A DNA stretch of 8,362 bases from contig CAZCXP010000112.1 of the NCBI GenBank assembly GCA_964502665.1, forward strand, positions 1-8,362, read 5' to 3'. The notes under the pieces were generated by a model. The model ran no database searches. It was given only the letters and a program-made list of their open reading frames with translations, and was not told where the DNA came from. The translations under genes were made by a program, and so were the position numbers. The DNA is from SOKG01 sp964502665. GTDB taxonomy: Bacteria > Chloroflexota > Dehalococcoidia > SZUA-161. Below are positions 6,537-8,362 of this stretch, one piece after another; the stretch's first letter is position 1; every line of letters begins with the position of its first letter.

Positions 6537-6563
6537 ATACATGAGTGTATACAAAATGTATAC
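6537..6563. promoter_or_regulatory. Palindromic operator of the toxin-antitoxin operon
   Basis: GTATACAAAATGTATAC at 6547-6563 is a perfect 7-bp inverted repeat around AAA. It overlaps a second one, ATACA-TGAG-TGTAT, at 6537-6550. Together they give alternating TACA/TGTA half sites suited to several ribbon-helix-helix dimers. The site covers the -10 box and most of the spacer of the promoter, so binding by the antitoxin would block transcription. Function is inferred from position and symmetry. Confidence 0.7.
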
Positions 6564-6572
6564 GAATGTCAA
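6544..6572 (-). promoter_or_regulatory. Promoter of the toxin-antitoxin operon
   Basis: The minus strand carries a perfect TTGACA (6567-6572), a 17-base spacer and TACACT (6544-6549), four of six to consensus. Transcription would start near 6537, leaving a leader of about 12-15 bases that contains AAGGA (6531-6535) ahead of the toxin start. This is the best promoter in the window. Confidence 0.65.
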
Positions 6573-6631
6573 GTAGCGTGGTGACTCCTGTCACGACGGA
6601 GAATTCGTTGCCACAGGGGTGGCAACGCTAC
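6573..6631. repeat. Palindromic element with two hairpins, between hisB and the toxin gene
   Basis: The element is bounded by GTAGCG (6573-6578) and its complement CGCTAC (6626-6631). Inside are GTGAC-TCCT-GTCAC (6581-6594) and a strong 9-bp stem CGTTGCCAC-AGGG-GTGGCAACG (6606-6627). Terminal inverted repeats enclosing hairpins suggest a REP- or MITE-like dispersed element. The 9-bp stem lies just past the hisB stop and could end that operon's transcript, though the bases after it (AATTCTCC on the minus strand) are not a proper U-tract. Confidence 0.6.
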
Positions 6632-6643
6632 CTGAACACTTAT

Positions 6644-7240
6644 CTATATGGTTCCCTTGGTGCTGGGCACCTCACCCCCCAGCCGCTCGTCAATCCTGGT
6701 GGCGGCATCCAGCGCCTTGGCCAGCGCCTTGAACAGCGCCTCTACCTTGTGATGGTCGTTGACCCCGCTGAGAAGCCTGGCGTGGAGGTTCAACTTCGCT
6801 TCCCCGGCAAAGGTCTCCAGGAAGTGTCGTATCAGGTCGGTATCCAGGCCGCCTATATCCCTCCCCTCAAGGGGAGCCTCGACAGCGGCATAGCCTCTAC
6901 CGCCAATGTCAACCGCTACCATCGCCAGCGCCTCGTCCATGGGCACCAGCGCGTGCCCCATCCTGACGATGCCCCGCCTCTCCCCCAGCGCCTGGCTAAA
7001 TGCCTGGCCCAAACAGATGGCGACGTCCTCCAGGGTATGATGCTGCCCTACCTCCAGATCGCCTTTAGCCTCAACCCCTATATCGAACAGGCCGTGCCGT
7101 GCTATCTGATCTATGAGATGGTCGAGCATCCCTATGCCGGTGCTCGCCTGGCACCTGCCCTTGCCGTCTATCACCAGCTCCAGCCTGACCTCGGTCTCGC
7201 CGGTCTCGCGGCTGACGGTAGCTCTTCTCTCAGCGGCCAT
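6644..7240 (-). CDS. hisB: Imidazoleglycerol-phosphate dehydratase
   Basis: HisB removes water from imidazoleglycerol phosphate to give imidazole acetol phosphate, the step before the HisC reaction in histidine synthesis; it is a cytoplasmic, manganese-dependent oligomer. The 198 residues match the usual length of the monofunctional enzyme, with no phosphatase domain. Key motifs are GIGMLDHLIDQIARHG (35-50), the metal-binding HHTLED (67-72), VPMDEALA (99-106), DLIRHFLETFA (135-145), the second metal motif NDHHKVEALFKALAKAL (161-177) and the C-terminal STKGTI (193-198). The ATG at 7240 is preferred over an upstream start at 7282 because AAGGAGG lies six bases before it and the HisC stop ends one base before it, giving tight translational coupling. 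Nothing looks degenerate. Confidence 0.97.
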   Translation of the reverse strand: MAAERRATVSRETGETEVRLELVIDGKGRCQASTGIGMLDHLIDQIARHGLFDIGVEAKGDLEVGQHHTLEDVAICLGQAFSQALGERRGIVRMGHALVPMDEALAMVAVDIGGRGYAAVEAPLEGRDIGGLDTDLIRHFLETFAGEAKLNLHARLLSGVNDHHKVEALFKALAKALDAATRIDERLGGEVPSTKGTI

Positions 7241-7241
7241 G

Positions 7242-8348
7242 TTATCCTCCTTCCCACTTAGCCAGCGCCTCGACCAGGGCATCGGTGTGCTCCGGCTTGC
7301 CCACGCTTATGCGCAGCATGTTCCTCAGCAGCGGGGTATCGAAGTGCCTGATGAAGATGCCCTTCTTTTCCAGTCCCTGCTTTATCTCCCGGGCGTCGCC
7401 TCTGGCAACCCGGCAGAGGATGAAATTCGCTTCAGAAGGCAGCGGCACGAGCACCCCCTGCTCCTTCAGCATGGCAGAGAGCCGCTCCCGCTCGGCAATG
7501 ATCGCCTTGACCCTGCCTCGAAGATAATCGGTGTCCGCCAGTGACTCCCTGACCGCAATCATCGCCGCTATGTTCACGTTGTACGGCATCTTGATCCTGC
7601 GGACAAGCTCAGCGATGTTATGGGGCAGGATGCCGTAGCCGGCCCGGAGGCCACCCAACCCCGCCCATTTGCTGAACGAGCGCAGGACTACGAGATTGGG
7701 GTACGCTGGAACCAAAGGGGCGAAGGTCTGCCCGCTGAACTCGTAGTACGCCTCATCCACAACCACGACCACCCCGGTATTTATTAGCTCCAGGACGACG
7801 TTGGGCAGGGTAACGTTACCGGTGGGGTTGTTGGGGGAGGCGATGAAGATGACCTTGGTCCGCCCATCTATGGCCGACTTCACGGCGGCGACATCCACCT
7901 CGTAGGCGTCGTTGCGGGGCACAGCGACCGTTTTGCCGCCGCAGACCGCTGTGCTAAAAGCGTACATGCCGAAGGTGGGCACACAGTTGATCACCTTATC
8001 ACCGGCCTCCAGGAATAGGCGCAGGACCAGGTCGATGAGCTCGTCGCTGCCGCTGCCGACCACAATATGCTCTCGACCAACCCCCACATACCTCTCCAAC
8101 GGCTCTTGCAGCTCACTGTGCAGGGGGTCGGGATAGATATGATAGAAAGAATAGTCCGCCAGAGCACGGCGCACCCGGGGAGAGCAGCCATAGGGGTTCT
8201 CATTGCCGTCCAGCTTTATCAGATTCTCGACAGGTACGCCTGAGCGCTCGCTGAGCGCCTCCAGCGGCGCAATAGGCTCATAGGGCTCGATATCTGCCAA
8301 GTCGCCTCTAATAAGGTTCTCAGCGCCTCTGGTAGGATCGTAGGTCAC
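7242..8348 (-). CDS. hisC: Histidinol-phosphate aminotransferase
   Basis: HisC is a PLP-dependent fold-type I enzyme that transfers an amino group from glutamate to imidazole acetol phosphate, making histidinol phosphate. The 368 residues match family length. Visible landmarks are KLDGNENPYG (45-54), GSGSDELI (98-105) for cofactor phosphate binding, SPNNPTG (171-177), DEAYYEF (198-204) with Asp198 facing the PLP ring nitrogen, SFSKWAGLGGLRAGYG (224-239) with Lys227 as the Schiff-base lysine, and LRISVG (345-350) with the carboxylate-binding Arg346. The start used is GTG at 8348, preceded by GGGGAG eight bases upstream. The frame stays open to the window edge, so a start further right cannot be excluded. 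hisB follows one base later. Earlier histidine genes such as hisD probably lie beyond the edge, which is inference. Confidence 0.96.
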   Translation of the reverse strand: MTYDPTRGAENLIRGDLADIEPYEPIAPLEALSERSGVPVENLIKLDGNENPYGCSPRVRRALADYSFYHIYPDPLHSELQEPLERYVGVGREHIVVGSGSDELIDLVLRLFLEAGDKVINCVPTFGMYAFSTAVCGGKTVAVPRNDAYEVDVAAVKSAIDGRTKVIFIASPNNPTGNVTLPNVVLELINTGVVVVVDEAYYEFSGQTFAPLVPAYPNLVVLRSFSKWAGLGGLRAGYGILPHNIAELVRRIKMPYNVNIAAMIAVRESLADTDYLRGRVKAIIAERERLSAMLKEQGVLVPLPSEANFILCRVARGDAREIKQGLEKKGIFIRHFDTPLLRNMLRISVGKPEHTDALVEALAKWEGG

Positions 8349-8362
8349 TTGCCGGGCTCCCC

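Noticed and set aside
6545..7261. A 238-residue open frame on the plus strand opposite hisB
   Set aside because: It is the antisense shadow of the well-conserved hisB gene, has no family signature and begins inside the TA operator.

Overview
The window reads as a piece of a free-living bacterial chromosome of moderate GC content. The intergenic repeats (CCCTCCC/GGGAGGG hairpins, a CCTGTCCTGAGC...GCTTGCCGAAGGA element, an octanucleotide array) and the mix of lipoproteins, an AttH/CrtC-like lipocalin and a compact hisC-hisB pair suggest Chloroflexota, probably Dehalococcoidia. That placement is an inference from overall impression; there is no rRNA or marker gene to settle it. No prophage, CRISPR array, tRNA or insertion sequence is visible.

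Layout: (1) 3-614, plus strand, the 3' part of a DUF429-family gene that runs in from the left. (2) 615-786, a gene-free stretch filled by a compound hairpin repeat. (3) 787-4016, a leftward cluster of four genes: a zinc-metalloprotease-like lipoprotein, an AttH/CrtC-type lipocalin protein joined to it by a GTGA overlap, a lipoprotein FKBP/SlyD-like prolyl isomerase and a small bacterial PH-domain protein. (4) 4017-4184, a divergent intergenic region. (5) 4185-5804, plus strand, a 14-TM DHA2-family drug/proton antiporter. (6) 5813-5908, a 12-unit, 8-bp tandem array, followed by about 90 bp with stem-loop potential. (7) 5997-6525, minus strand, a BrnT/BrnA-like toxin-antitoxin pair with a clear promoter and palindromic operator at 6537-6572. 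(8) 6573-6631, a palindromic repeat element. (9) 6644-8348, minus strand, hisC then hisB, two histidine biosynthesis genes one base apart; the operon very likely continues past the right edge.

How the genes work together: HisC and HisB act two steps apart in one pathway (imidazoleglycerol phosphate to imidazole acetol phosphate to histidinol phosphate). The BrnT/BrnA-like pair should be self-regulated through the operator inside its own promoter. The leftward cluster may serve envelope protein handling: two of its products are predicted lipoproteins, a protease and a foldase. The AttH-like and PH proteins have no function that can be assigned from sequence. The parts most worth a second look are the TA operator, the decaying octanucleotide array and the four-gene envelope cluster. 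I see no strong case for an entirely new defence or mobile system.
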